A stretch of 64,000 bases of DNA. Source: Polyangium jinanense (GTDB lineage Bacteria; Myxococcota; Polyangia; Polyangiales; Polyangiaceae). Of the stretch, positions 9,489-17,683 are shown in pieces. The stretch lies in assembly GCF_028435365.1 (NCBI RefSeq), contig NZ_JAGTJJ010000016.1, positions 1 to 64,000 of the forward strand, in the 5' to 3' direction. Each line of letters begins with the position of its first letter. Positions within the stretch are counted from its first letter, which is position 1. Under the pieces are notes generated by a model. It worked only from the letters and a program-made list of their open reading frames with translations. It was not told the DNA's origin and did no database searches. The position numbers and the translations under genes were made by a program.

Positions 9489-10685
9489 GTGAGCGACCAA
9501 GGGGAACGGCCGAGCTACGACCCGGCCGAGGTGCGCCGATGCATCACGCTTTGTTTCAGCGCCAAGGATCTACGCGAGCTCGCCGAGGGCCTCGGCGCGA
9601 CCGGCCTGCCCGGCGAGGGTCGCGGCATCCAGGACGTTGCGCGTGAGGTCATCCGGCACTTCGAGCGACAAGGCTCGCTCGATCGTCTCGTCGAAGCGCT
9701 GAAGCAAGCGCGACCGCTCATGGAGTGGCCCGCGCCGCTCCAGCGCGCCGGCGTAGCGCCCGCCTTCCCGCCGCCACCTCCGCTCGCGCCGCTCACACCC
9801 GAGGCCGCTGCCGCGCCCGCTGCCGAGCCCGCTGCCGCGCCCGCTGCCGCTCCCGCACCCGAGACCGCTCCCGCGCCCGCGCCCGAAGCCGCCTCCGCGC
9901 CCGCTGCCGCTCCCGCTCCCGCGCCCACTCCCACCGTCGTCGAGCCTCCCCGCGGCCCTGACGCCCCGCTCCTTCGGGATCCGTACGCGCCCGTCTGGCC
10001 CGGCACGGCTTCGCGCGAGCCTGCCCGCCCCGTCGACGGCCGCCGCTTCACCTTGCTCTTCGCCATCGCCGGCATCGTCATCGTCGTCGCCTCCGTTGGC
10101 GCTTTCCTCGTCGGCCGCGCTGGTGCGAACTCGTCTGGCCCGGCCCCGCTCCTCGCTGGCACCGACGCGCAGGCCAAGGGCGAACGACCTCTCCGCGAAA
10201 GTGGCCCTTCGCGCCTCGCGGCCGACGCCGTACGTCGCAGCCTCGGCAACCTCGCGCGTGGCTGCGACTTGCCTCTCGGACCCAACGAAGAGCCGAGCAC
10301 CGACCTCTTCAAGAGCGCCTACGAGCAATGCGGCATGCGCCCCATGATCGGCCGTCCGCCCTCGATCGGCCGCTCCTCGCGCCCCGCGGACGCCCCCGGC
10401 GGCTCGCCCCCTACCTCCGACGACGCCAATCCTGCCGACACCCCCGCGCCCGCAAAGGCCCGCGCCGCGCCCGCGACCCAGCCCCGCAAAGCGCCTGCCA
10501 CCTCGGACAAACCCGCGCTCCCGGACAATGGCACGGCCTGCGTCGACCGTTGCTCCGCCACGCAGAAACAATGCAATCGCGGCTGCGGCAGCGAGCCGAC
10601 GCTGAGCAGCGAGTACGGCCGCTGGCAATCCTGCCAGGCGCAGTGCCTCTCGGCCGCGTCGCGCTGCCGGCTCGCGTGCCAGTGA
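9489..10685 (+). CDS. Membrane-anchored protein with N-terminal effector-associated-domain-like module and C-terminal Cys-rich tail
   Basis: A 398-residue protein of unknown function. Residues 12-78 form a compact helical module (LCFSAKDLRELAEGLG, then DVAREVIRHFERQG and LDRLVEALKQARP). Its spacing matches effector-associated domain 1 (EAD1-like) adaptors, death-like modules known from bacterial conflict systems. A Pro/Ala linker (about 82-150), a single membrane helix (187-209, FTLLFAIAGIVIVVASVGAF) and an exported low-complexity region follow. The last about 50 residues hold eight Cys in CxxxC pairs (CVDRCSATQKQC, CQAQC, CRLAC), suggesting disulfides in the periplasm. The N-in/C-out orientation is inferred. 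No effector partner is adjacent. It is convergent with the VOC gene, 3 bp apart. Confidence 0.6.
   Translation: MSDQGERPSYDPAEVRRCITLCFSAKDLRELAEGLGATGLPGEGRGIQDVAREVIRHFERQGSLDRLVEALKQARPLMEWPAPLQRAGVAPAFPPPPPLAPLTPEAAAAPAAEPAAAPAAAPAPETAPAPAPEAASAPAAAPAPAPTPTVVEPPRGPDAPLLRDPYAPVWPGTASREPARPVDGRRFTLLFAIAGIVIVVASVGAFLVGRAGANSSGPAPLLAGTDAQAKGERPLRESGPSRLAADAVRRSLGNLARGCDLPLGPNEEPSTDLFKSAYEQCGMRPMIGRPPSIGRSSRPADAPGGSPPTSDDANPADTPAPAKARAAPATQPRKAPATSDKPALPDNGTACVDRCSATQKQCNRGCGSEPTLSSEYGRWQSCQAQCLSAASRCRLACQ
9804..9938 (+). repeat. In-frame Pro/Ala low-complexity tract
   Basis: Degenerate repeats of GCCGCTGCC, GCGCCC and CCCGCTCCC units encode an Ala/Pro/Glu linker (about residues 106-150) between the adaptor-like module and the membrane helix. 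It is likely slippage-prone and variable in length between strains. Confidence 0.75.
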
Positions 10686-10688
10686 GCG

Positions 10689-11084
10689 CTACGCCTCCAC
10701 GCGCTCGCTCGGCGTCACGAATGCGAGCTTGTACCCTTCCGGATCCGTCACCACGAGCTCACGCGTGAACCACGGCTGGTTGCGCGGCCCGTCCACCGCA
10801 GCGCCGGAGGCCTCGGCCCGGGCGCGCAGATCGTCGAGCGACACCTCGTCGCTCGCGTAGAAACACAGGATCACCCCGAGCCCGCGTTGCCCCGGCAGCT
10901 CGACGCCGCTCGGCATCCCGACCAGGAACACGTCGGCGTACCGGGCCCAGCGCAGGTGCACGAACACGCCGTCGCGATTCACGCAGTGGAAACCGAGCGA
11001 CTCGTAAAACGCCGTCGAGCGCGCCGGGTCCGAGACGAGCAGCCTCACGTGGGAGGGCATGAGGTAGGGTTCGTCGGGGGTCAT
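10689..11084 (-). CDS. VOC (glyoxalase/bleomycin-resistance fold) family protein
   Basis: A 131-residue single-domain protein: HVRLLVSDPARSTAFYESLGF at the start, the VFVHLRW strand, and RELVVTDPEGYKLAFVTP at the end. This is the usual betaalpha-beta3 pair pattern of the superfamily. A metal-binding His near the N terminus and a Glu near the C terminus are not unambiguous, so the substrate (dicarbonyl, antibiotic or ring-cleavage) cannot be assigned. AGGGAGAG precedes the ATG. Confidence 0.8.
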   Translation of the reverse strand: MTPDEPYLMPSHVRLLVSDPARSTAFYESLGFHCVNRDGVFVHLRWARYADVFLVGMPSGVELPGQRGLGVILCFYASDEVSLDDLRARAEASGAAVDGPRNQPWFTRELVVTDPEGYKLAFVTPSERVEA

Positions 11085-11155
11085 GCGCTCTCCCTAGCAC
11101 GGCCGGGCGCGCGTCGGGATGGCCCGGCGCGCGCCCTCGTCGCTCTTCGGCTCTT

Positions 11156-12631
11156 CTAACGAGAAGGCGCGGCCTTCGCGACCGGCGACGGCTGGAGCAC
11201 GGAGCTCGCGCCTGCGTGGCGCGGAACGAGCTCCTCCACGAGCACGTGCTCCTTCGGGTAGTTCTTCGCGAGCCACACGCTGCAATTCCGCGCGTACTGA
11301 TCGAAGTATTGATACTTCGCCGAGTAATTCACGCAAACCTCGAAGGCCTTCTTCGCCTGCAGCTTCTGCGGCTCGCTCGCCTCGTCGAGCTTCTCGTAAT
11401 AAGCTTTCCGCAGCTCCTCGTACGTGAGGGTCGTCCCGGGGATCGTGCCGTTCCCCCGCCATTCCTTGGGGATCGGCGCCGCGCGGAACTCCGCGACGAA
11501 CTTGCCCCACAACATCCCCACGCGCGACGCCGAGGCAATCACCCACTTCGGCGGCGGCGCGGGATTCAGCGTCACCACCTGCCCGTAGGCCTTCTCCACC
11601 TCCTCGATCGCCGGCCGCTTCTTCTTCACCCAATCCACGACCTTCGTGTTGATGTGCTTCATCACCGATTCACGGTCCGCGGGCCCCTTGTATTCGGGAT
11701 ACCGGATCGCATCGGCCTCGACCCGTTTTTCCTCGGCGAAGAAGAACAACGCCTCGCCCACGTCCGTCACCGCCCGCCCGACCCGCCGCGCCTGGTCCTG
11801 GTCGCTGCCCCCCTGCGCCGCGAGCTCCTTCAAGCTGGCCTCGGGATTCTTCCACGCCGCGCGCACGACCTCGAACTCCTTCGCCGCGCCCTTCTTGTCG
11901 TCGAGCTTCGCCATCGAGCGCCCGAGCAGCGTGTGCGCGTGGATCCGATCCTGCAGTCCACCCCCCTTGTCCACCGCCGCCATCCATTTCTGGAGCCACC
12001 CGCGCGCGTCGAGCCATTTCTCCTCGCCGACCAGGAAATCCGCCATCACGACCGCGAGCCGCGCCGACTCCTCCGGCTGCTTCGCCCCGTAATTCTTCGC
12101 GAAAAGCTCGACGTCCAGGGCGGCCGCCTTCTGGTCCTTCAGCCCGCTCCGCAGCATCACGGCCTCGGCCAGCGCGGCCGGCGCCTGCGCCATTTGCGGG
12201 AACTTGCGGGCGGCCGCCTCGTGGTAATTCGCGGCCTCGGCGAATTCACCGATCGACTGCAGGTTCGTGGCGACGAGGAACGCCGCCTCCTTGCCGTAAT
12301 CCGTGTAATCGAGCCGGTTCTTCGGGTCGAGGATCATCTTCCGCACGGCGATCGCCTTGTCTCGCTTGTGCGCCGCCTCGAACGCTGCCGCCGCCTTCAC
12401 CAGCGCCTGCCCGGCCGCCGCGCAACCCGGCTCGTTCTTCTCGCAAAGCGGCTTGCCGCTCTCGTTCCACGTCTTCAGGAACGCCTCCGCATCCGCCGCC
12501 GGATCGGCCGCCGCCGCCCCTTCCGCCTTCGGTGCCGGCGCCGGCGCCGGCGTGTCCTCGGCGCCCGCGGCCCCCGTGACGAGTAACGACACCCCCAGAA
12601 TCACACGCGAGCTCCACCGCTTCGGGTTCAT
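11156..12631 (-). CDS. Secreted or periplasmic TPR-like protein
   Basis: A 491-residue protein with an N-terminal signal sequence (RVILGVSLLVTGAAGA, cleavage predicted near AEDTPAPA) and an Ala/Pro spacer. A long alpha-helical repeat region has TPR-like units, for example LQSIGEFAEAANYHEAAARKFP. The C-terminal block (FEVCVNYSAKYQYFDQYARN then CSVWLAKNYPKE) looks like a conserved myxobacterial module, reminiscent of TPR proteins in envelope or gliding complexes; that link is only an inference. GAGGT lies 4 nt before ATG 12631; an in-frame GTG sits two codons upstream. It is divergent from the FNT channel gene. Confidence 0.65.
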   Translation of the reverse strand: MNPKRWSSRVILGVSLLVTGAAGAEDTPAPAPAPKAEGAAAADPAADAEAFLKTWNESGKPLCEKNEPGCAAAGQALVKAAAAFEAAHKRDKAIAVRKMILDPKNRLDYTDYGKEAAFLVATNLQSIGEFAEAANYHEAAARKFPQMAQAPAALAEAVMLRSGLKDQKAAALDVELFAKNYGAKQPEESARLAVVMADFLVGEEKWLDARGWLQKWMAAVDKGGGLQDRIHAHTLLGRSMAKLDDKKGAAKEFEVVRAAWKNPEASLKELAAQGGSDQDQARRVGRAVTDVGEALFFFAEEKRVEADAIRYPEYKGPADRESVMKHINTKVVDWVKKKRPAIEEVEKAYGQVVTLNPAPPPKWVIASASRVGMLWGKFVAEFRAAPIPKEWRGNGTIPGTTLTYEELRKAYYEKLDEASEPQKLQAKKAFEVCVNYSAKYQYFDQYARNCSVWLAKNYPKEHVLVEELVPRHAGASSVLQPSPVAKAAPSR

Positions 12632-12782
12632 GTGCACCTCGATGCCTGGTTTGTTGTATCACACCCGCGCCCCCGGACGGATGGCCGGGATCGCGGACCG
12701 CAGATAGACGGAGCGACACGCCGTTTCTTGGTGGGTTCCTGCGATCCTCCGGCGAGGGGCTTCCCAAGGGCGGCGCGCGCGG

Positions 12783-13736
12783 GTGATGATGGCTCCGTTC
12801 ATGGACTACGTCGCTCCGTCGAAGGTCGTCTCCACCATGCTCGACGCGGGCGCGGCCAAGGCCGCGGCGTCGCTCCGGGACCTCGTGATCCGCGGCTTCC
12901 TCTCGGGCGCGCTCCTCGGCTTCGCCACGAGCCTGGCCGTCACCACGACCGTCCAGACCACCCTCCCGGTCGCCGGCGCGCTCGTCTTTCCCGTCGGCTT
13001 CGTGATGATCGTCCTGCTCGGGTTCGAGCTCGTCACGGGCAACTTCGCGCTTCTGCCCATGGCGATGCTCGACAAGCGCGTGACCCTCTGGCAGGTCCTC
13101 CGCAACTTCGGCGTCGTATTCTCCGCGAACCTCGTGGGCAGCCTCTTTTATGCGTGGCTGCTCTCGATCTCGCTCACGATGGCGGGCAGCGTCCCGCCCG
13201 ACGCCGTCGCGAACAAGATCGTCGCCATCGCCCAGGCGAAAACCCAGTTCCCCCAGTACGGCCTCGCCGGCCTCCTCGGCGTGTTCGTCCGGAGCATCCT
13301 CTGCAACTGGATGGTTTGTCTAGGCGTCGTCATGGCCATGACGTCCACGTCGACCGTCGGCAAGATCGCCGCCGCTTGGCTACCGGTTTTCGTGTTTTTC
13401 GCGCATGGCTATGAGCATTCGGTCGTGAACATGTTCGTCATTCCGGCCGGCATGATGCTCGGCGCGAAGGTGACGTTCGCGGACTGGTGGCTCAAGAACC
13501 AGCTCCCGGTCACGGCCGGCAATTTCGTGGGCGGCTGCCTCTTCACGGGAATGGCGCTTTACTTCACGCACAAACCCAAGCCCGAGGCCGCCGCCCAGGC
13601 CCCCGCGCCCCCGGAGCTCGCCGCGCCGGCCCCTGCGCTCGTCCTCGTCCCCGAGCCCCCCGTGCTGGAGCTGCTCGCGAGCGAGCCCGAGCCCACGTCC
13701 GAGCGCGAGCCGGCCGCTGCTACGGATTCAGCTTGA
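12783..13736 (+). CDS. Formate/nitrite transporter (FNT) family channel
   Basis: A 317-residue inner-membrane protein with six hydrophobic segments and the FNT hallmarks: GFELVTGNFALLPMAM (P2b-like loop), NLVGSLFYAW, and GYEHSVVNMFVIPAGM with the central pore His. FNT channels move formate, nitrite, hydrosulfide or lactate; selectivity cannot be read here. The last about 55 residues are a Pro/Ala/Glu tail not typical of the family. GTG 12783 and ATGs at 12786 and 12789 are alternative starts. The 3' end overlaps the convergent SOD gene by 17 bp. Confidence 0.9.
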   Translation: MMMAPFMDYVAPSKVVSTMLDAGAAKAAASLRDLVIRGFLSGALLGFATSLAVTTTVQTTLPVAGALVFPVGFVMIVLLGFELVTGNFALLPMAMLDKRVTLWQVLRNFGVVFSANLVGSLFYAWLLSISLTMAGSVPPDAVANKIVAIAQAKTQFPQYGLAGLLGVFVRSILCNWMVCLGVVMAMTSTSTVGKIAAAWLPVFVFFAHGYEHSVVNMFVIPAGMMLGAKVTFADWWLKNQLPVTAGNFVGGCLFTGMALYFTHKPKPEAAAQAPAPPELAAPAPALVLVPEPPVLELLASEPEPTSEREPAAATDSA

Positions 13737-14274
13737 TCACGCCGCAGCCGATCCGGGCGCCCGCATTGCCCGACGGCTGCGAGATGAAATCGTCCGGATC
13801 TGCGTGCACCATGAATGCGTGATTCACGACGTCCGTCGTGGACTCGTCCCCGAGGGTCCAGAGATCCGTTCGGAGGGCGAACGACGCCTGTCCCATCATG
13901 TCCGCCTTCACGTTGCCGATATCGCCCCGATGAAACGGCGGCCTTCCCCACTCCCCGTGCGCCTCGTTCGTCGGGTTCCAGTGCCCCATGGCATTGTTTC
14001 CGTCCATCCCGCAGTCGGGCATTTCGTGGATGTGCACCGCGTGGACGCCGGGGACGAGGCCATTCAAGTGGAGGTTGAGCCGCACGAGCCCATTCTCCTC
14101 GGTGAACACGGCCGTCCCCGTGACGGTCTGGCCCGTCGAGGGCGTGATTTCCGCCGTCGCCCGGGCCCCGTCCTTTACGCCCTCCGGGTTTTCGGCGACG
14201 TCGTCACTGCACCCGCAGAGCACCGCCAGAACACACGCGCCCAAGACCGCGAAAGGATGGCCTTTCTTCGTCAC
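13720..14274 (-). CDS. sodC: Cu/Zn superoxide dismutase, lipoprotein
   Basis: A 184-residue envelope enzyme converting superoxide to oxygen and peroxide. The signal sequence ends in lipobox VLCGC. Metal ligands are visible: copper His pair in HAVHIHEMPDCG; bridging and zinc His in AMGHWNP, EAHG and FHRGDIGN; zinc Asp in FMVHADPDDF, which also carries the last copper His. The channel Arg and disulfide Cys are in ARIGCGVI. GTG 14274 was chosen because AGGGGAGG lies upstream and it begins a normal lipoprotein signal; ATG 14307 would add 11 residues. The gene overlaps the FNT channel gene tail to tail. Confidence 0.93.
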   Translation of the reverse strand: MTKKGHPFAVLGACVLAVLCGCSDDVAENPEGVKDGARATAEITPSTGQTVTGTAVFTEENGLVRLNLHLNGLVPGVHAVHIHEMPDCGMDGNNAMGHWNPTNEAHGEWGRPPFHRGDIGNVKADMMGQASFALRTDLWTLGDESTTDVVNHAFMVHADPDDFISQPSGNAGARIGCGVIKLNP

Positions 14275-14433
14275 GTACCCCTCCCCTGCCGTTGGTCCTC
14301 CAAGCATCCCTGCCTGGAAAGTTCGCGCATCATGGCGCGTTCGCCGGGCTCGGCAAGCGTCCCTTCGTGGGCCTGATCGCCTCGTCGAAGGTGTAGCCAA
14401 GGAACGCCTGGGAACGGTAAGCTCCGGCCTCGT

Positions 14434-15894
14434 ATGCGAATGTGTCCGGAGTGCCGCGAGGGCTACGAGGACGACGTGCCCGTATGCCCGGCGCATGGCG
14501 CGGCGCTCGTATCGCCCGATTTTTTTCCGACGGACGACACGCTCGAGCCCGGCACGATGGTCGGCGAGTACCGCATCGACCGCAAGATCGGCGGCGGCAC
14601 GTTCGGCGACGTCTATGCCGGCGAGCACCCGCTCATCGGCAAGAAGGTCGCCGTCAAGGTCCTGAACCGGCGCTTCGCCTCGGACCCGGAGGCCGTCTCC
14701 CGATTCATTGCCGAGGCGCGCGCGGTGAACAAGATCCGCCACCGCAACATCATCGACATCTTTTCTTTCAACACGCTCCCCGGCGGACGGCATTACTTCG
14801 TGATGGAGTATGTCGAGGGCCAGACCCTCGCCGCGCTCATCCAGCAGAAGCGCCGCCTGCCGATCCCGACAGCCCTCCAGATCGCCCAGGGCGTCGCCTC
14901 CGCACTCGACGCCGCGCACGAGGCGGGCATCACGCACCGCGACCTCAAGCCGGAGAACGTCTTCCTCGCCGCCGAGCGCGACGGCTCCCATTTCCCCAAA
15001 TTGCTCGATTTCGGCATCGCGAAGCTCATGGACGACGACGTCGCCCACAAGACCGGCTCGGGCGTCCTGCTCGGCACCCCGCTCTACATGTCCCCCGAGC
15101 AAGCGCGCGGCAAAAAGGTCGACGCTCGGTCCGACATCTATTCGCTCGGCGTCATGATCCACGAAATGCTCACGGGCGTGGTGCCGTTCGCGGGCGACTC
15201 CGCGATGGACGTCGTCCTCAAGCACGACACCGAGCCGCCGCCGGCCATGGCGAGCGTTTGTCCGGACCTCCCGCCCGCGCTCGACGCGCCCGTCCTCGCC
15301 ATGCTCGAAAAGCGGCCGCGCAATCGCCCCGCGTCGGCGGGCGAGGCGGTCGCGGCCCTCGTCGCGCAGGCCGCTCTGCTCGAGCTCGTGCCCCGTCCCC
15401 CCTTGCCGTCGAGTGTCGAGAGCGCCCGCGCCCCGCTCGAAAGCGAGGGCCTCCGCGCCACGGCGCAGGCGGGTCGATCGGCTCCTGCGGAGACGCCGCA
15501 CGCGCGCTCCGAGCCTTCGTCCACCGAGCGCATGTCCGCCCTCGATTCGTCGAGCGTAAACCGAAAAAATGGTCCGTCCGCGCGGTGGCTCTTCGCCGCG
15601 CTCGGCATTGCGGCAATCGGCGGGACGGCCTCGCTCATGGCGCGGAGCCCTGCCCCGAGCGACGAACCTTTCGGGCCCGGCGCGAGCTCCGGCATGCAGG
15701 TCGAATCGCCCGAGCCCGAGCGAATCCCGACCGCCGCGCCTTCCCCCGCGCCGCCCGAAATCAGCCCCGCGCCCGCGCCCACGACGACGACCTCGGCCTC
15801 AGTGGCCCCGCAACCACGCCCGGCCAAACCTGCAAAGACCAAACCGCCGTCGAAGACGCCGAACCTCGATCCGATCCTCGGGGAGCGCGAATGA
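14434..15894 (+). CDS. Ser/Thr protein kinase with N-terminal zinc-ribbon-like motif and membrane helix
   Basis: A 486-residue eukaryotic-like kinase. The N terminus carries CPEC and CPAHG, a likely metal-binding hook. The kinase core has the Gly loop IGGGTFGDVY, VAVKVL, HRDLKPENVF, LDFGIAK and MSPEQA, so it should be active. It ends near residue 310. A disordered stretch, a membrane helix (WLFAALGIAAIGGTASLMA) and an exported Pro-rich tail follow. The ATG at 14434 is followed two codons later by another. Its stop overlaps the next gene's ATG (ATGA), which implies a two-gene operon with coupled translation. Confidence 0.9.
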   Translation: MRMCPECREGYEDDVPVCPAHGAALVSPDFFPTDDTLEPGTMVGEYRIDRKIGGGTFGDVYAGEHPLIGKKVAVKVLNRRFASDPEAVSRFIAEARAVNKIRHRNIIDIFSFNTLPGGRHYFVMEYVEGQTLAALIQQKRRLPIPTALQIAQGVASALDAAHEAGITHRDLKPENVFLAAERDGSHFPKLLDFGIAKLMDDDVAHKTGSGVLLGTPLYMSPEQARGKKVDARSDIYSLGVMIHEMLTGVVPFAGDSAMDVVLKHDTEPPPAMASVCPDLPPALDAPVLAMLEKRPRNRPASAGEAVAALVAQAALLELVPRPPLPSSVESARAPLESEGLRATAQAGRSAPAETPHARSEPSSTERMSALDSSSVNRKNGPSARWLFAALGIAAIGGTASLMARSPAPSDEPFGPGASSGMQVESPEPERIPTAAPSPAPPEISPAPAPTTTTSASVAPQPRPAKPAKTKPPSKTPNLDPILGERE

Positions 15895-16910
15895 GGCGCT
15901 CTGCGATTGCCTTTTCGCTCGCGCTTGCCGTGACCGCCTCCGCCGCGCGTGCACAATCGCCAGAAGGCCCATCCATCGCCGTCGCCGAGGCGCTCTTCCA
16001 GCAGGGCCGCAAGCTCCTCGACGAGCAGCGTTATGCCGAGGCTTGCATGAAGCTCGCCGAGAGCCAGCGCCTCGACCCGAAGCTCGGCACGCTGCTGAAC
16101 CTCGCCGTCTGCCACGAGAAGGAAGGAAAAATCGCGACGGCCTGGGCCGAATTCACGTCGGCCGTCTCGCTCGCCCGCGGCAAAGGGCAAAAGGACCGCG
16201 AGCAATTCGCGCGCGACCACGTCGTCGAGCTCAAGAAGAAGCTCGCCTACGTGGTCCTGCGCATGGAAGCTCCGCCCGCCGGACTCGGCATGAAGCTCGA
16301 CGACAAACCCATCGACGTCGCCGCGCTGAACGTCCCCTTGCCAATCGACCCGGGCAAACACACTGTCACGGTGGTTGCTCCGGGCAAACGGGCCTGGACC
16401 GGCGAGGTCGTCGTCCCCTCGCAGCCGGGCGAGATTCCCGTCGTGATCCCCGCCCTCGAGGACGCGCCGGAGCCGCCGCCCGAGGCGCCGAAGCCCCCGC
16501 CGCCCGAACCCTTGCCCCCCATTTCGCAGCCGAAGCCGCCGCCCGCGGAGCGTTCCATACCCGCGCCGACTAGCCCGAGCGCCTCCGCCATCCTCATGGT
16601 CACCGGATTCGGCGGCGGCGGCGCGGCGCTCCTCGTGGGGGCGGTGACGGGGATCGTCACATTGGCCAAGGCGAGCGAGATCTTGCCGAATTGCAATGGC
16701 TCGTCATGCCCCGGACAAGCCGATGCACTCGCCACCGCGAACACCCTGGCGAACGTTTCGAACATCGGGTTTGGCGTGGCCGTCCTCGGCCTCGGCGTGG
16801 GCATCGCGGGCGTCGCGCTCGCGCCGAAACGTGAGAACGCGCCCCCGCACGCCGTCTCCGTCACGCCCCTCGTCGGGCCCGGCGTGCTCGGGCTCCGCGG
16901 CACCTTCTGA
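15891..16910 (+). CDS. Exported TPR/PEGA-like protein of the kinase operon
   Basis: A 339-residue protein. The signal peptide is SAIAFSLALAVTASAARA. A TPR-like segment (ALFQQGRKLLDEQRYAEAC, then LGTLLNLAVCHEKEGKIATA) is followed by a PEGA-like beta domain (VVLRMEAPPAGLGMKLDDKP, DPGKHTVTVVAPGKRAW). A Pro-rich linker and two hydrophobic segments with a small loop bearing two Cys follow. This architecture recurs beside myxobacterial Ser/Thr kinases. It probably lies in the envelope as a partner or sensor for the kinase; that role is inferred from the 4-bp overlap alone. Confidence 0.75.
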   Translation: MRRSAIAFSLALAVTASAARAQSPEGPSIAVAEALFQQGRKLLDEQRYAEACMKLAESQRLDPKLGTLLNLAVCHEKEGKIATAWAEFTSAVSLARGKGQKDREQFARDHVVELKKKLAYVVLRMEAPPAGLGMKLDDKPIDVAALNVPLPIDPGKHTVTVVAPGKRAWTGEVVVPSQPGEIPVVIPALEDAPEPPPEAPKPPPPEPLPPISQPKPPPAERSIPAPTSPSASAILMVTGFGGGGAALLVGAVTGIVTLAKASEILPNCNGSSCPGQADALATANTLANVSNIGFGVAVLGLGVGIAGVALAPKRENAPPHAVSVTPLVGPGVLGLRGTF

Positions 16911-16913
16911 CGG

Positions 16914-17612
16914 TCAGAGGCACGTCTCCGACTTGCAATCACACGAGCCGCCGCAGACCTGATCGATCTCCACGGCGGTATCACACGTGGCCGTGCAGCG
17001 GTTGTCGCCGCAGATCACGGTCGCGCCCACGCAGCTCTGGCCCTTGCAGACGAGGCTGCATTGGCCGTCGGGGCCGCATTTCACGGTCAAGTTGTGACAA
17101 CCTCCCTCCTCGCAGACGACCTCGCAGGGAGAGCCACCCATGCAGTTCACGAGGACGTCGTTGCATTGGTCCTTGCATTCGAGCCGGATGGGTGACGGCT
17201 TCGTATCGAGGGGCAAGGTCAAGGTCCCGGCGTCCATGTCGGCCTGCATGCACTCGTTCGGCTGATCGCACACGCGCAAGCACACGTTCCCGGCGCACGA
17301 ATCGCATTCGGCGCTCGGACAAACTCCGGGCAGGGCCGCCCATCCGCATCCCTCGCAAGTCCCGGGCTGGTTCATCGGCGCGATGCAAACGGCGTCGTCC
17401 TTGCACCCCCCCATCATCCGGTTGCAATTCGTGTTGCAATCCGTCCCCTCCGCATTGCAGGCATAAAAGCCGCACGCCTCCTCGTCGCAGGTCTCGCCGG
17501 GTTCGTCCGTCGCCGAAAGCCCCGCGATCCCCGCGACGAACTGGCAACCGAAGGCCACGAGGCCCGAGGCCCACACCAGCAGGGCGATCCGCGCCGCCTT
17601 CCCTGTTTGCAT
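16914..17612 (-). CDS. Cys-rich lipoprotein
   Basis: A 232-residue exported protein of unknown function. Lipobox VAFGC follows a short signal, and about 30 Cys are then spread through the chain. The C-terminal half is a run of short units of the form C-x-G-x-x-C-x-x-x-C (CGPDGQCSLVCKGQSC, CGDNRCTATC), likely a disulfide-stapled beta ladder. GAGGG lies about 10 nt before ATG 17612. It is convergent with the TPR/PEGA gene (3 bp gap) and divergent from the sigma-54 activator. Confidence 0.7.
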   Translation of the reverse strand: MQTGKAARIALLVWASGLVAFGCQFVAGIAGLSATDEPGETCDEEACGFYACNAEGTDCNTNCNRMMGGCKDDAVCIAPMNQPGTCEGCGWAALPGVCPSAECDSCAGNVCLRVCDQPNECMQADMDAGTLTLPLDTKPSPIRLECKDQCNDVLVNCMGGSPCEVVCEEGGCHNLTVKCGPDGQCSLVCKGQSCVGATVICGDNRCTATCDTAVEIDQVCGGSCDCKSETCL

Positions 17613-17683
17613 GATTGCACCCTCGGGCCGAGGATACCACGGGATGCGCACGCAGGGCCTTCGCCGTGGTAGGCTGTGCGGCC

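Noticed and set aside
9804..9938. GC-rich tandem repeats as a possible mobile or regulatory repeat
   Set aside because: They keep the reading frame and encode a Pro/Ala linker within a single protein.
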